From contig NZ_WOXT01000005.1 in assembly GCF_009740395.1 (NCBI RefSeq), positions 1 through 64,000 of the forward strand: a DNA stretch of 64,000 nucleotides, given 5' to 3'. Source of the DNA: Noviluteimonas gilva. GTDB taxonomy: Bacteria > Pseudomonadota > Gammaproteobacteria > Xanthomonadales > Xanthomonadaceae. A program made the position numbers and the translations under genes. How positions within the stretch are numbered: the stretch's first letter is position 1; every line of letters begins with the position of its first letter. Positions 10,980 through 18,438 of this stretch are shown piece by piece. The notes under the pieces are model-generated. The model was not told where the DNA came from. It saw only the letters and a program-made list of their open reading frames with translations, and did no database searches.

Positions 10980-11723
10980 ATGACCTTTCGACCCCTGACG
11001 CTCGCCACCGCCCTCGGCCTCGCCCTCACCTTCGGATCCGCCATGCCGACCCACGCCCAGAGCGCCACCCAGACCGCCCCCATTCCCGCCGACGGCACGC
11101 TGCTCTCGGTGTCGGCCCAGGCCGAGTCCCGCCGCGTGCCCGACGTGGCGACGATCTCCGCCGGCGTGGTCACGCAGGCCGCCGATGCGAACGCCGCGAT
11201 GCGCGACAACGCCACGCAGATGGACGCGGTGATGAAGGCCGTGCGCGCGGCCGGCATCGCCGAGCGCGACATCCAGACCGCCGGCATCTCGGTGCAGCCA
11301 CAATACAAGTACGCCGAGAACACGCCGCCGACGATCACCGGCTACCAGGCCAGCAACACCGTGAACGTCAAGGCGCGCGACATCGGCAAACTCGGCAAGG
11401 TGCTCGATGCGCTCGTCGCCAGCGGCGCCAACCAGATCAACGGCCCGACCTTCGACGTCGACAAGCCGGAACCTGCGTTCGACGAAGCGCGCCTGGCCGC
11501 GCTGGAGAAGGCCAAGGCACGCGCCGAAACCTACGCCAAGGCAATGGGCCTGCGCGTGCGCCGCGTGGTGAGCATCGCCGAAGGCGGCACGGCGCGTCCG
11601 CCGATGCCGTACATGATGCGTGCGCAGGCCAGCGACATGGCGATGGCCAAGGAGACCTCGGTCGCGCCGGGCGAAACCACGCTGTCGGTGAGCCTTGACG
11701 TGGTTTTCGAACTGGGTCAGTAA
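10980..11723 (+). CDS. Secreted SIMPL-domain protein
   Basis: A 247-residue protein with a clear signal peptide (hydrophobic LATALGLALTFGSA, cleavage expected after THAQ, about residue 25). The mature part is a SIMPL domain (DUF541): DVATISAGVVTQA, the RDIQTAGISVQPQY block and the C-terminal VSLDVVFELG strand. SIMPL proteins are periplasmic or outer-membrane-associated with no settled enzymatic role. An ATG at 10968 is in frame, but GGAG 6-7 bases before the ATG at 10980 favours the latter. It is divergent from maf. Confidence 0.9.
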   Translation: MTFRPLTLATALGLALTFGSAMPTHAQSATQTAPIPADGTLLSVSAQAESRRVPDVATISAGVVTQAADANAAMRDNATQMDAVMKAVRAAGIAERDIQTAGISVQPQYKYAENTPPTITGYQASNTVNVKARDIGKLGKVLDALVASGANQINGPTFDVDKPEPAFDEARLAALEKAKARAETYAKAMGLRVRRVVSIAEGGTARPPMPYMMRAQASDMAMAKETSVAPGETTLSVSLDVVFELGQ

Positions 11724-11766
11724 CACTGCGGCCATCGCGCATCGCGCGCACTCGCAGGACAGCGCC

Positions 11767-11973
11767 ATGGCCGACAAGCAACGCGACACCCCGCCCGCGG
11801 CAGACCCGCGGGCGGGCCGTAATCCCGGATACGCCGAAACGCAGCCGCGCGACAAGGGCGATGCGCAGGCGAAGGTGCCGAAGCCGGGGAATCAGCCGGA
11901 CGAACCCGGCATCGATCGCGATACGGATGAGCAAGCGGACCCGGCGAAGGGGCCGGGGTCCGGGCGGCAGTAG
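11767..11973 (+). CDS. Small disordered hydrophilic protein
   Basis: A 68-residue protein rich in Pro, Asp, Lys and Gly, with no predicted fold, signal or membrane segment. An AGGACA element lies 6-7 bases before the ATG. It is 43 bases downstream of the SIMPL gene and may be co-transcribed. Codon use is high-GC like the core genes. I do not recognise a family. The stop codon is followed within four bases by the tRNA 3'-end-like segment. Confidence 0.55.
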   Translation: MADKQRDTPPAADPRAGRNPGYAETQPRDKGDAQAKVPKPGNQPDEPGIDRDTDEQADPAKGPGSGRQ

Positions 11974-11977
11974 GGGC

Positions 11978-12005
11978 GCAGGTTCAAATCCGGCCCCGGC
12001 TACTA
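11978..12005 (+). other. tRNA 3'-end-like segment (possible att scar)
   Basis: The sequence reads as a tRNA T-arm plus acceptor. GCAGG and CCGGC form a 5-bp stem with one mismatch around a TTCAAAT loop, which includes the B-box-like GGTTCAAATCC. This is followed by a 7-base acceptor strand, a discriminator A and CTA in place of CCA. No 5' half of a tRNA precedes it. Fragments like this are left at one end of elements that integrate into tRNA genes. Base composition changes just to its right. I found no second copy in the window. Confidence 0.4.
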
Positions 12006-12070
12006 AGCATTACATCGGGGCAATCGGGTTATATGCGACAGTTTTGCACGGCTGTTCAGGGGGCAGGAGA

Positions 12071-12622
12071 ATGGATGGCGACGACGCTATTCGCATTTGG
12101 GGTGTTGTGGGTCCGCTTCTAGTCGGTGCGCTGGGCGCGTTCTGGGCGAGAAAGATTCAACGCGAAGATCGGCAGGATGAACGGCGACGCGAAGCTGATA
12201 AAGCTAAGCGAGACGAGGGCCGGGCGGAACGGCAGCACAAACGCCAAGTCATCGCGGAGCAACTTGAGGAGCCGCAGCGGTCTTGCGCCTCATACCTTGC
12301 ATGCACTCAGGACATTATTGAGAAGAAGGCTTCACTGGTATCAAAACCGAGCCAGAAAACAGAGCAAGAGCATAGCGAGTCACTTCAGCGATGGGGCGAC
12401 AGCTATGCGTTGCTGATGATTCTTGGCAGTAAGGATCTGGTAAACACGGCAATTGAACTCTGGAATGCTGCCATCAAGTTTCACGTTGATGTTTCTCGTG
12501 ATCTAACGGCCGAAGAAGAAGAGATTGTGAAGGTTTACAAGCAGAAGAAGTTGGTCTACCAGAAAGCGGCGCGCGCGGAAATTCAAACACTCCGCGAACA
12601 ACTGGTTGAGGCGGTGAATTAG
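12071..12622 (+). CDS. Membrane-anchored coiled-coil protein, unknown
   Basis: A 183-residue protein with one N-terminal membrane segment (residues about 8-24, IWGVVGPLLVGALGAFW). A strongly charged helix follows (residues about 27-65, Arg/Lys/Glu/Asp-rich), then a helical C-terminal half. No family is recognised. Base composition is far below the window's norm: 12301-12360 has 26 G/C of 60. It is 24 bases upstream of the nuclease gene and probably forms a cassette with it. The AGGAG element sits almost against the ATG, so the start is uncertain. Confidence 0.7.
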   Translation: MDGDDAIRIWGVVGPLLVGALGAFWARKIQREDRQDERRREADKAKRDEGRAERQHKRQVIAEQLEEPQRSCASYLACTQDIIEKKASLVSKPSQKTEQEHSESLQRWGDSYALLMILGSKDLVNTAIELWNAAIKFHVDVSRDLTAEEEEIVKVYKQKKLVYQKAARAEIQTLREQLVEAVN

Positions 12623-12646
12623 GGGTGCCGCCAAAGGAGGGGAGTC

Positions 12647-13438
12647 TTGGAACCGAATCGAGCAATCGAGATCCTTGAGCGCCAGAAAGGTGCAACAGGT
12701 GAGCTTCGCGCACTTGGGTCCAGCGACCCTGCGTTTGCGAAATGGAAGCGTGATACGGAGATTGCAATTCAGAGAATTTTTGGCGACTCAAGCCGCCACT
12801 TCACTGACTTCTCAAAAATCTCGTACAGCCTTGGGGCTTGGTCTACGGGAACCCCTGACTACAAATTTCACGAGGCGTTCCTGCAGGGGCTGGACAAAGC
12901 CGAAGCAATTCTTGCGTCGATGGTTGATGAGATTAACGAGTATGAGGTCGGCCCGGAAGAACAAACGGATCGGCCTGACTACCTATCTTTAATCGAACAG
13001 GTGTGTTTGCGTTTTCATTCGATGGCCCGGCAGTTGCGCTCGCGTCATGCAAAACGCCCAACCCTTGAGATTGATGACGAATACGACGTGCAAGATTTGC
13101 TGCATGCAGCGTTCAAGCTGCACTTTGATGATATTCGCGCAGAGGAATGGACGCCGAGCTACGCAGGCGGATCGTCGCGAGTTGACTTCCTGCTCAAGCA
13201 GGAACGAATAGTTGTAGAAGTTAAGAAGACGCGTTCTTCGATGAGCATGAGTGATTTGGGTGCTCAGATTCTTATTGATATCGCAAGGTACGAACGACAT
13301 CCAGATTGCGGGCTGCTCGTATGTTTCATTTATGACCCGGAAGGGAGAATAGGGAACCCGGTTGGGCTAGAGCGGGACCTGGAATCCCATTCGGGAAAGT
13401 TGAAGGTCCGTGTAATCGTCGGCCCGAAGGGCCACTGA
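12647..13438 (+). CDS. PD-(D/E)XK nuclease-domain protein (DpnII/MboI-type)
   Basis: A 263-residue protein with a C-terminal restriction-endonuclease-like domain (about residues 145-263). The signature includes SSRVDFLL with the metal-binding Asp, VVEVKKTR with the E-x-K pair, and the GAQILIDIARY helix followed by LLVCFIYDPEGRIGNP. This matches the DpnII/MboI-like PD-(D/E)XK domain found fused to many helical N termini in suspected defence proteins. The N-terminal 140 residues are helical and unassigned. TTG is the start; a perfect AAAGGAGG lies 6 bases upstream and there is no better ATG. The gene is low-GC and adjacent to a membrane protein on each side. No methyltransferase is present, so classical restriction-modification is unlikely. 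Confidence 0.85.
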   Translation: MEPNRAIEILERQKGATGELRALGSSDPAFAKWKRDTEIAIQRIFGDSSRHFTDFSKISYSLGAWSTGTPDYKFHEAFLQGLDKAEAILASMVDEINEYEVGPEEQTDRPDYLSLIEQVCLRFHSMARQLRSRHAKRPTLEIDDEYDVQDLLHAAFKLHFDDIRAEEWTPSYAGGSSRVDFLLKQERIVVEVKKTRSSMSMSDLGAQILIDIARYERHPDCGLLVCFIYDPEGRIGNPVGLERDLESHSGKLKVRVIVGPKGH

Positions 13439-13489
13439 TCCGTCCTGCAATCGGAGCCTCCGAGCAATTCACAGAACATGGAGGGCGAA

Positions 13490-14062
13490 ATGACTTGCTT
13501 CCAATACGATGTCGATTGGCAAGCGGCCGGCGCCGTAATCACGGCGATTGCTGCCCTCATAGCACTCTATGTCGGAGTTTGGCCAACGCTTGTCGCAGCC
13601 AAGCAACGAAAGTCGCGAGCGAGGGCTTACGGCACTCTGTTAGCCGCTCGTCTGAACCGCACCGCTTTGAATGCCGAAGTCGCGAGCCGGCTCGCGAATC
13701 TTGAGCCGAAATCCGTCGCGCGCTTCAATACCGCCGTCGAATGGGGCGTGGCACTTGACCACGAGCGCATTGCCGAAGCGTCGTCGCAACTTCACCTGTT
13801 TGATGAGGTTTTGGCTAGGCAAATTTCCGCAGCTTTTGCGGACATGGAAACGACCCGCGTGCTGCTGATGCCCGCGGGTGCGCCAATTAAGAAAGCGCTT
13901 GGTGCGGATTTAGCCCAGCCCAACCTCGGAGGGCTACTTCTCGCTCAGGCGCAGTCGGTCAACCGCGCGAGGGAAGGGCTCTACCAGTTCGTGTACGCCA
14001 AGCCGCCCGAAGACATTACAGTCGCAGCAGCCGAAGTCGTAGCCGCCAAAGACCCGGGATGA
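13490..14062 (+). CDS. Single-pass membrane protein, unknown
   Basis: A 190-residue protein. One membrane helix is near the N terminus (residues about 11-32, AAGAVITAIAALIALYVGVW), followed by a helical cytoplasmic or periplasmic domain. GGAGG lies 6 bases before the ATG at 13490; an in-frame ATG at 13478 overlaps that site and is less likely. No family is recognised. Its topology echoes the protein at 12071-12622, and it lies 51 bases after the nuclease gene. GC content is intermediate between the cassette and the core. Confidence 0.65.
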   Translation: MTCFQYDVDWQAAGAVITAIAALIALYVGVWPTLVAAKQRKSRARAYGTLLAARLNRTALNAEVASRLANLEPKSVARFNTAVEWGVALDHERIAEASSQLHLFDEVLARQISAAFADMETTRVLLMPAGAPIKKALGADLAQPNLGGLLLAQAQSVNRAREGLYQFVYAKPPEDITVAAAEVVAAKDPG

Positions 14063-14470
14063 CCAGTTCTTCTGTTTTTCGACAGCGGTGAGTAAATGGA
14101 GAAGGACGCCCCGCCTTGATGGCAGCCTCTCGTCGGTCGTCCACCGATCGCAACGTAGCTGCTAAGGTCCACGCGGGTTTCTTGTCGTCTGGACAGTGAA
14201 GGAGGGCGATAGACTCAACGCGCCGGAGAAAAGTTTGCGCTTTTCCAAAGATCGCAGACGCGCCTTCGATGCTTCCGCCCCTCCCCCATACCTTGACGCC
14301 AAGTATCAGATTGGCGGCAAAGTGGACCCCTGCACCAAGCTCGATACCGTGCCGTGCACGCCTCGGGCCACAGAACGACACGAATCGTCTCGTATTGCAT
14401 CCGCTGCGCTGTAGCTTCCGATCGACTTGGGTATGGTTCGACGCAAGTACCACAGAGCCGTGGATCGCGA
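14063..14470. other. Non-coding stretch, nothing recognised
   Basis: This stretch of 408 bases has no open frame on either strand that looks like a protein; the frames present lack ribosome binding sites and family signal. It separates the nuclease cassette from the putative maturation cluster and could contain the latter's promoter. I see no hairpin or repeat worth naming. Confidence 0.5.
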
Positions 14471-15370
14471 ATGCCCAACCCGCGCGTCATTGTTGCGATG
14501 GTTCTTGCGCTCGGCTTGGTCGCAGGTGGCTTCGCCATTCGCATGAAGCCTGGAGAGTCGGCTCAGAAGCGGCTTGAATCGAGCGGGCTTCGCACAGGCC
14601 CGAGCGCAGTTGTCGAGCGCAGCGTTCCCTCCTCTGCGAAGGCAATACGGCCTCTCCAGGCCGACGAGCGCTCGCTGGATCCACGCATCGTTGCCTTCCG
14701 CAACCTCAACGCTTGCGAGAAATATGCGAGGCATCGTGACTTCGTCAGTGAGCTCAAGACCGACCCGTACTCGTGGTTGAACCGAGACGAGACACGCAAG
14801 CTGATGTCCTCCGACGATCTTCGCGACGCCGAAGCAACCGTTGCCTTCGTCGAGAACAACGCGCAGCGCTGCGAGCCGGTTCGCCCCCGCACGATTGAAT
14901 CCAACATTGCGCTCTACGAGTCTGCGTTGGCCGCAGCGCTCGCCGGCGACAGGATGGCGGCGCGGTGCTTCGTACTTGCTCCTTGGCCGTCATCCGTCGG
15001 GGACGACGCGCCGCATCAGCGCCTTCAGGACATCTACGTCTCGAATGTCGAGGGCCTTGTGACGACGGGCATCGACGCAGGCGATCTGGACATGGTGCGC
15101 TTGGCTGGTGCGATTCGCGCGACGCATGGCCACGGCCTTGTCGCCATCGGCCTTCCTTACGACGCCAGGAAGGCTTACGCCTATCTCCAGTTGCAGGCCT
15201 TGTTCGCACGCGAGCCCGAAGCAAGGTCGATCACGACCTCCATAGAACGACTGGCGCACGAGTTGAAGCCCGACGAACAAGCCGCGGAAGACGCGTGGGC
15301 AAAGGCGACGTTCGCGAAGTCCTTCGCATCTCGCCCCTATTCCGCCCCCCTTCCCGCGTGCGACCGCTGA
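14471..15370 (+). CDS. Membrane-anchored helical protein, unknown
   Basis: A 299-residue protein with an N-terminal hydrophobic segment (residues about 5-22, VIVAMVLALGLVAGGFAI) acting as anchor or signal. A mainly helical extracytoplasmic domain follows, with three Cys residues before the C-terminal part and one two residues from the end. The helical pairs around DARKAYAYLQLQAL resemble TPR/Sel1-type repeats, but I cannot assign a family. It ends 42 bases before the double-glycine-leader gene and reads in the same direction, so an accessory or immunity role is possible. That is inference from position only. The start has only a weak GGAT element. Confidence 0.7.
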   Translation: MPNPRVIVAMVLALGLVAGGFAIRMKPGESAQKRLESSGLRTGPSAVVERSVPSSAKAIRPLQADERSLDPRIVAFRNLNACEKYARHRDFVSELKTDPYSWLNRDETRKLMSSDDLRDAEATVAFVENNAQRCEPVRPRTIESNIALYESALAAALAGDRMAARCFVLAPWPSSVGDDAPHQRLQDIYVSNVEGLVTTGIDAGDLDMVRLAGAIRATHGHGLVAIGLPYDARKAYAYLQLQALFAREPEARSITTSIERLAHELKPDEQAAEDAWAKATFAKSFASRPYSAPLPACDR

Positions 15371-15412
15371 GGCGCGCGCTTACTGATCCCCCCGGTGCAA
15401 AAGGAACCTGCA

Positions 15413-16132
15413 ATGCGAATGCTGACTGATGCCGAGATGGACGCCATCTTCGGCGGCGATGGCAACTACACACAGACATTGGACACTGTGACAGTGACAG
15501 GTAGCAGGGTCACGGGTAGCGGGGGCTACTACATGCCCGGCCTGAGCGGGTTCCTCAAGGAAGAAACCTCGGGCGGTTGCTCATGGTGCTACGCCTACTA
15601 CCAATCGATGTTCCGTTCGATTCCGGCCGATCAGGTACCGACGAAGGAGCGGGTGACATGCGTGGCGAATGCGACCGCGCTCCCCGGTAAAGGATTCAAG
15701 CCCTCATACACACTGCATGTTCTGCCGCAACGCGTGTTTCGCAATCCGTCGCTAAGCAATGGGCAAACCTCCTGGATTCACCGCGGCGGGCAGGGCAACT
15801 CGACATCCGGCGTTCCCGGCTACACCGCGCAGGTCGGCGGCCTGACCATCAGCGCTTCGAACGGTAAGGGCGTGACCTACGTCTACGCAGGTGGAATGGT
15901 TCCGGGCAGCATCATGCCTGGCTATATCGATCCCCTGACGAACCAACCCGGCACCCTGACGGGCGAGCTCACGCGCGCTGAGCACCTTGCGTACGTGATC
16001 GCACACGAAACCTACCACCAGCATCACGCATTTACCGAGGCGAACACGGACGAGAATCGCGCCAATGGTTGGGGCGTCCATGCGGTGAAGCGGATGCGGG
16101 AAGGCGCGGCGGCGCATTGCCCCGCGAGCTGA
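15413..16132 (+). CDS. Double-glycine-leader protein with HExxH motif
   Basis: A 239-residue protein. The ATG at 15413 has AAGGA 7-8 bases upstream. Residues 1-15 (MRMLTDAEMDAIFGG) match the double-glycine leader consensus position by position: L at -12, T at -11, E at -8, M at -7, I at -4, GG at -2/-1. The region after it begins with TLDTVTVTGSR, then a CSWC pair (residues 56-59) and a Gly/Ser/Thr-rich middle. HETYH at residues 198-202 fits the zinc-metallopeptidase HExxH motif, with E214 in ENRAN as a possible third ligand. The C terminus is CPAS, ending in Ser. Predicted path: leader removal by a C39 peptidase, then type I export. A metallopeptidase-like body behind such a leader is unusual. 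The HlyC-like gene starts 3 bases after its stop. Confidence 0.8.
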   Translation: MRMLTDAEMDAIFGGDGNYTQTLDTVTVTGSRVTGSGGYYMPGLSGFLKEETSGGCSWCYAYYQSMFRSIPADQVPTKERVTCVANATALPGKGFKPSYTLHVLPQRVFRNPSLSNGQTSWIHRGGQGNSTSGVPGYTAQVGGLTISASNGKGVTYVYAGGMVPGSIMPGYIDPLTNQPGTLTGELTRAEHLAYVIAHETYHQHHAFTEANTDENRANGWGVHAVKRMREGAAAHCPAS

Positions 16133-16135
16133 TCG

Positions 16136-16588
16136 ATGGCTGCGCTTCATGCGCCGACACTTGAGCCCGTCGGCGGCGCGTCCAACGAGTATTTCGCGCG
16201 CCTGGGCGAAATCGCCGGCGTCATGCTGCAGAGCCCCCTGCATCGCAGGTTCCAGATCGCCTCGCTGGCGGTCTGGATCGAACCCGCTCTGCTGTTGGAG
16301 CAAGTCGCGGTCCTGTACGACCGCGACGGCGTTCCGCTCGCCTATGTGGCGTGGGCGCAACTGTCTCAAGACGTATTGGCGCGGGTGTCGGCGGACCCTC
16401 GAACGATGCTCCATATCTCGGAATGGAACGAGGGCGAGTGCCTTTGGATCGTGGACTTCGGAGCGCGGCGCGGTTATGCACACAAAGTTTCGAGAATCCT
16501 TCGTCGCTCAGTATTCAAGTCCTTTGATTCGGTCGCCTATCGACGGGCAACGGGACAAACGCGCTCATTCAGCCGCAAACCCGGCTGA
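16136..16588 (+). CDS. HlyC/MceI-type toxin-activating acyltransferase
   Basis: A 150-residue protein of the RTX toxin-activating lysine-acyltransferase family. It aligns with E. coli HlyC from SPLHR (catalytic His, here H36) through VPLAYVAWAQLS to EWNEGECLWIVDFGA, where the conserved Asp is D107. In haemolysin HlyC moves a fatty acyl group from acyl carrier protein to lysines of the toxin. MceI/MchD of siderophore microcins belong to the same fold and help attach a siderophore to the microcin C terminus. The likely substrate here is the preceding leader protein, since only three bases separate them. The end of the gene overlaps the next one. Confidence 0.85.
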   Translation: MAALHAPTLEPVGGASNEYFARLGEIAGVMLQSPLHRRFQIASLAVWIEPALLLEQVAVLYDRDGVPLAYVAWAQLSQDVLARVSADPRTMLHISEWNEGECLWIVDFGARRGYAHKVSRILRRSVFKSFDSVAYRRATGQTRSFSRKPG

Positions 16589-17960
16589 CGTTGCACGATC
16601 GATCGAGGTACTTGAAGCGACTCCCGACTTTGGCGAACCCACATTCGTGGCTTTCCCCGTCAGGCAATTGCGTTCGCCGATCGCTGTCTGGCTCAACTCG
16701 CGCTGGTTCCTCTCGCATGGATTCGATGTTCGCGAGTCCGGCGCCCGCCAACAAGTTGAAGCATGGTTGATTCGGCGCTTCGCGTTCGCGGTCTTCGAAG
16801 AGGGTGTGGATGCACGCGCATTCTCTTCCGAAGCATCCGTCTTCCATGCCGAGCGATACGGCGCGACCGGACTTTCACCCAACGGCGGTGGCGGCCGCGC
16901 AGGCATCGCACACGGCTTCTGCGTGAAAGGTATCGGAAGAACGCCGCTGGTCGGCAAGCGAGCAGACTGGCAGCACGCAAACGGACACTTGCTCATCGAG
17001 GAGGCACTTCGCGAGGCGATCTGGTCGGAAATCATGGAGCGAAGGCGCCCAGGCTCCGCAGTTCCCACGATTGCAGTGCTCGACACGGGTATCTTTGCCG
17101 ACCCCGTCGACCCACGCACGCGCCGGGCGCTCCTGGTGCGGCCGTTCGAAGCGCGGTTGGCGCACTTCGAGCGCGCCACGTTCTTCGAGCCGCTTGCGTC
17201 GATGCCTCGTGCGCAGGTCATCGACGCCGAGCGCACGGCGTTGGCCGTAAATAAGTTCGCGTCCACCGAGAATGCCGCGCGAAAAGGCCTGCGTTCGGCG
17301 TTCGCAGCATTGGCAGGTCACATCGCCTACGGACATGTGCATCGCTTGTTCCATGGCGGCCTGTATTCGGCAAACGCGACCACACGTGGATTGCTTCTCG
17401 ACTTCGGCTCCACGCGCCAACTGGCCGACTGGTCGCCCGCCTCGTTCACGGACAACGGCGTTCGCTTTGGCGAGGAGATGAAACAACTCCGCGACATACT
17501 GCGATCGCTCGCTTACTACTTCAGGAAGTATGGCGCGATCGAAGATGGCGATGCGCTCCAACGAAACGTGTGGCAGGCCGCTCTGCGTGCCTACGCGACA
17601 ACCGTCGCAAGCGAGACGCTTGATGTGTTCGGCTTGAAGAGTGAAAGCGAAGCGTCGCTCAGACGCAGCGCACTGCATTTCGCGCGTTCTCAGTTCCGGG
17701 TCCAGCAGGGCCGCAATCGCCACGCGATGCCCCCAGATGGAGCCTGTTCCACGCGCTTGCAGGAGCACGTTGCGTTGGCGCGTCAGGCTCTCGCAAATCG
17801 CCCTTTGACGCGCGAACGGGTGCAGGGACGTCTACACGAAGCGCTTGATCATGCGGGCTCGGGTGGAGACCCACGAGCGCCCGAGATGCTGGACGAGCTT
17901 GCCGAATCCTTGATATCGGCTGGCCTGCCCATGCCGGCGGAGGAGCCCCGCGTTGCTTGA
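16476..17960 (+). CDS. SelO-fold-like protein, MchC/MceJ-type partner candidate
   Basis: A protein of up to 494 residues. By eye it shares blocks with SelO pseudokinase-fold AMPylases: GGGGRAGIAHGFCVKGIGRTP (conserved Lys at 151) followed by a helix (LIEEALREAIWSEIM), and HGGLYSANATTRGLLLDFG. There Asn300 and Asp309 match SelO metal ligands, while the SelO catalytic Asp position is Ala299. Its place next to an HlyC/MceI-like gene suggests the MchC/MceJ partner role in siderophore-microcin maturation; that is inference. The ATG at 16476 overlaps the acyltransferase gene by 113 bases. A later non-ATG start (for example GTG near 16648) would remove the overlap. Confidence 0.7.
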   Translation: MHTKFRESFVAQYSSPLIRSPIDGQRDKRAHSAANPADVARSIEVLEATPDFGEPTFVAFPVRQLRSPIAVWLNSRWFLSHGFDVRESGARQQVEAWLIRRFAFAVFEEGVDARAFSSEASVFHAERYGATGLSPNGGGGRAGIAHGFCVKGIGRTPLVGKRADWQHANGHLLIEEALREAIWSEIMERRRPGSAVPTIAVLDTGIFADPVDPRTRRALLVRPFEARLAHFERATFFEPLASMPRAQVIDAERTALAVNKFASTENAARKGLRSAFAALAGHIAYGHVHRLFHGGLYSANATTRGLLLDFGSTRQLADWSPASFTDNGVRFGEEMKQLRDILRSLAYYFRKYGAIEDGDALQRNVWQAALRAYATTVASETLDVFGLKSESEASLRRSALHFARSQFRVQQGRNRHAMPPDGACSTRLQEHVALARQALANRPLTRERVQGRLHEALDHAGSGGDPRAPEMLDELAESLISAGLPMPAEEPRVA

Positions 17961-18438
17961 TCCGCGCCCCAGGCCCCGTCTGACTTTGCTGCGCATCACC
18001 CCGCCACTGCCCATGGTGTATCAAGCGCACCCGATGGAGTGCGGTCTTGCCTGCATCAGCATGCTGACCAGCTTCTACGGACATCCCGTGACAATGTCGC
18101 ACCTTCGTGGACGCTACGATGTCGGCAAGATCGGACTGAGCGTCAACGCCCTGCTAACGGTGTTTGCGGACTTGGGGCACGCCGCAGTCGCCATTGACGC
18201 CACGCTGTCCGACCTGGCCGGCCTCGACGTTCCGTCGATCATCCACCTCTATCCGGGCCACTACGTCGTCCTTCGCCGACAGACTTCCACCAAGGCCGAA
18301 ATCTTCGACCCTGCATCGGGTCGGTCTCGCATTTGCGTGTCGGCATTGGCCGAGCGCTACTCGGGTTCCGCGATTGTCCTCTACCCTGCTGAGGGACGGG
18401 TGGCACAGTCTCCCCACTACGTAACGCTTCGATTCTAG
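17953..18438 (+). CDS. Stand-alone C39 double-glycine leader peptidase
   Basis: A 161-residue protein that is only a peptidase C39 domain. The oxyanion Gln24, catalytic Cys30 in MECGLAC, His103 in PGHYVVL and Asp119 in DPASG are all in place and in the right order. C39 domains cleave bacteriocin leaders after GG and are normally the N-terminal part of an ABC exporter. Here no transmembrane or ATPase part follows. The TTG start at 17953 has GGAGGAG 8-9 bases upstream and overlaps the previous stop by 8 bases. A downstream ATG at 18013 would still keep Q24. Its 3' end overlaps the convergent glycosyltransferase gene by 4 bases. Confidence 0.85.
   Translation: MLDPRPRPRLTLLRITPPLPMVYQAHPMECGLACISMLTSFYGHPVTMSHLRGRYDVGKIGLSVNALLTVFADLGHAAVAIDATLSDLAGLDVPSIIHLYPGHYVVLRRQTSTKAEIFDPASGRSRICVSALAERYSGSAIVLYPAEGRVAQSPHYVTLRF

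Noticed and set aside
11951-12005. A complete tRNA gene
   Set aside because: Only the T-arm and acceptor are present; the sequence upstream is the end of a coding region and has no D or anticodon arm.
12647-13438. Type II restriction enzyme
   Set aside because: The nuclease domain is similar, but there is no methyltransferase nearby and the N-terminal region is not that of DpnII or MboI.
14016-14453. Minus-strand frame of 145 codons in the gap before 14471
   Set aside because: No ribosome binding site, no recognisable domain, and unbroken frames are common by chance at this GC.
15413-16132. Classical small microcin or lanthipeptide precursor
   Set aside because: The part after the leader is 224 residues with an HExxH motif; there are no dehydratase or cyclase genes.
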